Origin: Haemonchus contortus
Taxonomy: Eukaryota; Nematoda; Chromadorea; Rhabditida; Trichostrongylidae
Direction: 5' to 3'
NCBI GenBank assembly: GCA_000469685.2
Contig: LS997567.1
Span: 28,353,247 to 28,417,246, forward strand
DNA length: 64,000 nucleotides
Made by a program: the position numbers and the translations under genes
Shown here: piece after piece, positions 61,802 through 64,000 of the stretch
Layout: each line of letters begins with the position of its first letter
How positions within the stretch are numbered: the first letter of the stretch is position 1
The notes under the pieces: generated by a model
The model's input: only the letters and a program-made list of their open reading frames with translations
Database searches by the model: none
Told to the model about the DNA's origin: nothing

Positions 61802-62416
61802 TTTAAAGGCACAGTTCACGATAGTTTTGGGTAATCCAGATTATGATGAAAAATGGATGGCAAGATCGAAAATAGTGCGATGAAGGTGGGGAAACTACGT
61901 GACTCAGTGTTTCCAAAGTAAAAAAGGCTTCGAAAAACCGGCAAAAAGGGGACAGGACGAGAAAGAGACCAGAAAAATGAAGAGGAGTGAGGCGCTTGAA
62001 CGAGTTATACAATGTGTCGCACTACGTACGTGTGGGTCCTGGTGCGAATAACAGACTATGGTAAGGAAAAATTCGTTCACTTATAAGCATAAGTAAACAA
62101 AAAACCCTAGTAACAGCAAAATTAGCTCACCTTTTCAGCCTCAAGTATTACCTGCTCACGCTATTTTGATAATTTTTTCAATTAAGGAGGGGGAGGGTCG
62201 CGGGGGAGTCGCGGCAGCAAAAAGAATAATAGAATTAAAAAGAATGGGAGAAAAACATCGCCTCATCACTCGGCAAGCAACTGATTGTGTGTGGGTCCTA
62301 GAACGAATAGTTGCAATCTGTATTGTCTCGACACTCGTCTGACGTGAATCGATCGAGAGGCGGGAAGGCCATTGACGTTCCCGCCCATTGAATTATCGTG
62401 AAATGCGCCTTTAGAG
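61802..62416. mobile_element. Candidate MITE with AGGC-GTTCACGATA ends
   Basis: TTTAAAGGCACAGTTCACGA at 61802 matches, as reverse complement, the right end TCGTGAAATGCGCCTTTAGA near 62416 with a few mismatches. A solo relative lies at 54816. Inside, GTGTGGGTCCTGGTGCGAAT and GTGTGGGTCCTAGAACGAAT (62029, 62289) form a direct repeat about 260 bp apart. No coding frame. Flanking duplication not resolved. Confidence 0.4.
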
Positions 62417-62530
62417 AGCCCTCGTTGCATTGATCTTGTTTAGCTCCCAATATGGCAGCGTCGTGAGGACCGCTCGGAAGAGGCTGTTGAAAGCTGAGGG
62501 CCATTCCAGGCTGCTCAAGAGGAGGAGACT

Positions 62531-62985
62531 AAGATGGCGATGTGTACTTTTAATGAACGAGCATTTGCCTCGGAAGCGTTTATCGAAGATCAAATGATGC
62601 AAGTATGGGGGATCAAGTGCGGCGTGATTGGACCTACCGAGACGACGAAGACATTACCCACTGCAGCCGTTTCCGAGACTGGAAAGAAATTGCTCCTTGG
62701 AACATGCGGCAGTTGTGGCATCAAGGGCGTCGGAGTGTTGGTTTCCTCGACAACACGCACTTGTCCGTGAACATCGATCGAACCTTGACAACGCGAATCG
62801 GACGTTTGAGGAAGTGTGGCGCAATCGCAGCTCTCACAATCTTCGTTGCTTACGCTTGAACATTAAGCTACGGAGAATAGGAGATAGAAGCATCTTATAT
62901 GGGCCTGGAAAAACTATAGTTGAAACCATATTTTCTTCGGTTTTTCCAACGTCAGAATTGGTCCCGGAAGAATGGCTGTAGAGCT
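62531..62985 (+). pseudogene. RTE-type endonuclease remnant
   Basis: + strand text MAMCTFNERAFASEAFIEDQMM, IKCGVIGPTETTKT, LLLGTCGSCGIKGVGVLV, then in another frame LTTRIGRLRKCGAIAALTIFVAYA, LEKLxxK and RQNWSRKN. The order is that of an RTE endonuclease (N-x-R, TET, GGVGVLV, L-R-L, D-F-N region lost). It is a different family from the RTE copies at 29905 and 40945. RT is not present; the microsatellite begins after it. Confidence 0.65.
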
Positions 62986-63079
62986 TCTAAAGAAAGTCTC
63001 TTTGTTTCCCTTATAAATTGAACTGGTTCGTCGAATGTCTTCACGATAGTGGTACTAAGGCGGCAAACAATCAAACAAA

Positions 63080-64000
63080 CAAACAAACATACATACATAC
63101 ATGCATACATACATATATACATAACATGCATGCATATATACATATATACATAACATGCATACATACATACATACATACATACATACATACATACATACAT
63201 ACATACATACATACATACATACATACATACATACATACATACATACATACATACATACATACATACATACATACATACATACATACATACATACATACAT
63301 ACATACATACATACATACATACATACATACATACATACATACATACATACATACATACATACATACATACATACATACATACATACATACATACATACAT
63401 ACATACATACATACATACATACATACATACATACATACATACATACATACATACATACATACATACATACATACATACATACATACATACATACATACAT
63501 ACATACATACATACATACATACATACATACATACATACATACATACATACATACATACATACATACATACATACATACATACATACATACATACATACAT
63601 ACATACATACATACATACATACATACATACATACATACATACATACATACATACATACATACATACATACATACATACATACATACATACATACATACAT
63701 ACATACATACATACATACATACATACATACATACATACATACATACATACATACATACATACATACATACATACATACATACATACATACATACATACAT
63801 ACATACATACATACATACATACATACATACATACATACATACATACATACATACATACATACATACATACATACATACATACATACATACATACATACAT
63901 ACATACATACATACATACATACATACATACATACATACATACATACATACATACATACATACATACATACATACATACATACATACATACATACATACAT
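63080..64000. repeat. Long TACA microsatellite running off the window
   Basis: Pure ACAT/TACA repeat from about 63161 to the window end (about 840 bp, over 200 units), preceded by ATGCATACATATATACATAACATG variants (63085-63160). The three antisense frames of 309-346 codons (MYVC repeats) are not genes. Confidence 0.98.

Noticed and set aside
63055..64000. Three antisense frames of 309-346 codons
   Set aside because: A four-base repeat has no stops in these frames; not coding.

Overview
The window looks like repeat-rich nuclear DNA of a nematode, most plausibly a clade V (strongylid or hookworm-type) worm. That assignment is inferred from the element mix: BEL/Pao elements carrying a phlebovirus-like glycoprotein (as in Cer7/Cer13/TAS), RTE-type LINEs with a nematode-style C-terminus, Penelope-like elements, Tc1/mariner elements, and very large TACA/TATATACA microsatellites. 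I find no convincing host gene. One 194-codon open frame at 34379-34963 is the only sizeable frame that is neither transposon-like nor low-complexity.

Left part (1-13.6 kb). A BEL/Pao element on + (1-3276) starts inside its reverse transcriptase. It is cut off in its glycoprotein region by a dispersed repeat whose first bases supply the stop codon. A second, related BEL/Pao element lies inverted (about 5024-12734 plus a candidate LTR). It shows the whole order gag, protease, RT, RNase H, integrase, glycoprotein, a tRNA-Gly-type primer site and a repeated leader, but is broken by many frameshifts, including a 62-bp tandem duplication in RT. A mariner deletion derivative (12834-13374) sits in its LTR region.

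Centre-left (14-29 kb). In order: a Penelope-like element with inverted ends (14130-16540), an RTE 3' remnant, a Helentron-like repeat block, a Tc1-like element (19120-21710) hosting a MULE-like non-autonomous element with a 9-bp duplication, a third decayed BEL/Pao element (about 23290-26760) and a decayed MULE transposase (27160-29010).

Centre (29.9-46 kb). Two RTE LINEs on -: one has a single frameshift (29905-33240), the other an intact ORF (40996-44055). Several mariner/Tc elements are embedded in microsatellite arrays, including a near-complete mariner (37289-38593).

Right part (46-64 kb). A decayed CR1/Jockey-like LINE, a Tc1-like element and a Tc1-like remnant flanking CACATA arrays, TTAA-flanked palindromic MITEs, more Helentron-like repeats, a second Penelope-like element (59339-61305) whose ends carry a hammerhead-core-like motif, an RTE endonuclease remnant, and over 850 bp of almost pure TACA repeat at the window edge.

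The coding parts do not cooperate in a pathway. Each is the self-mobilisation machinery of an independent element, mostly inactivated. The RTE ORF at 40996-44055 and the mariner at 37289-38593 look youngest.
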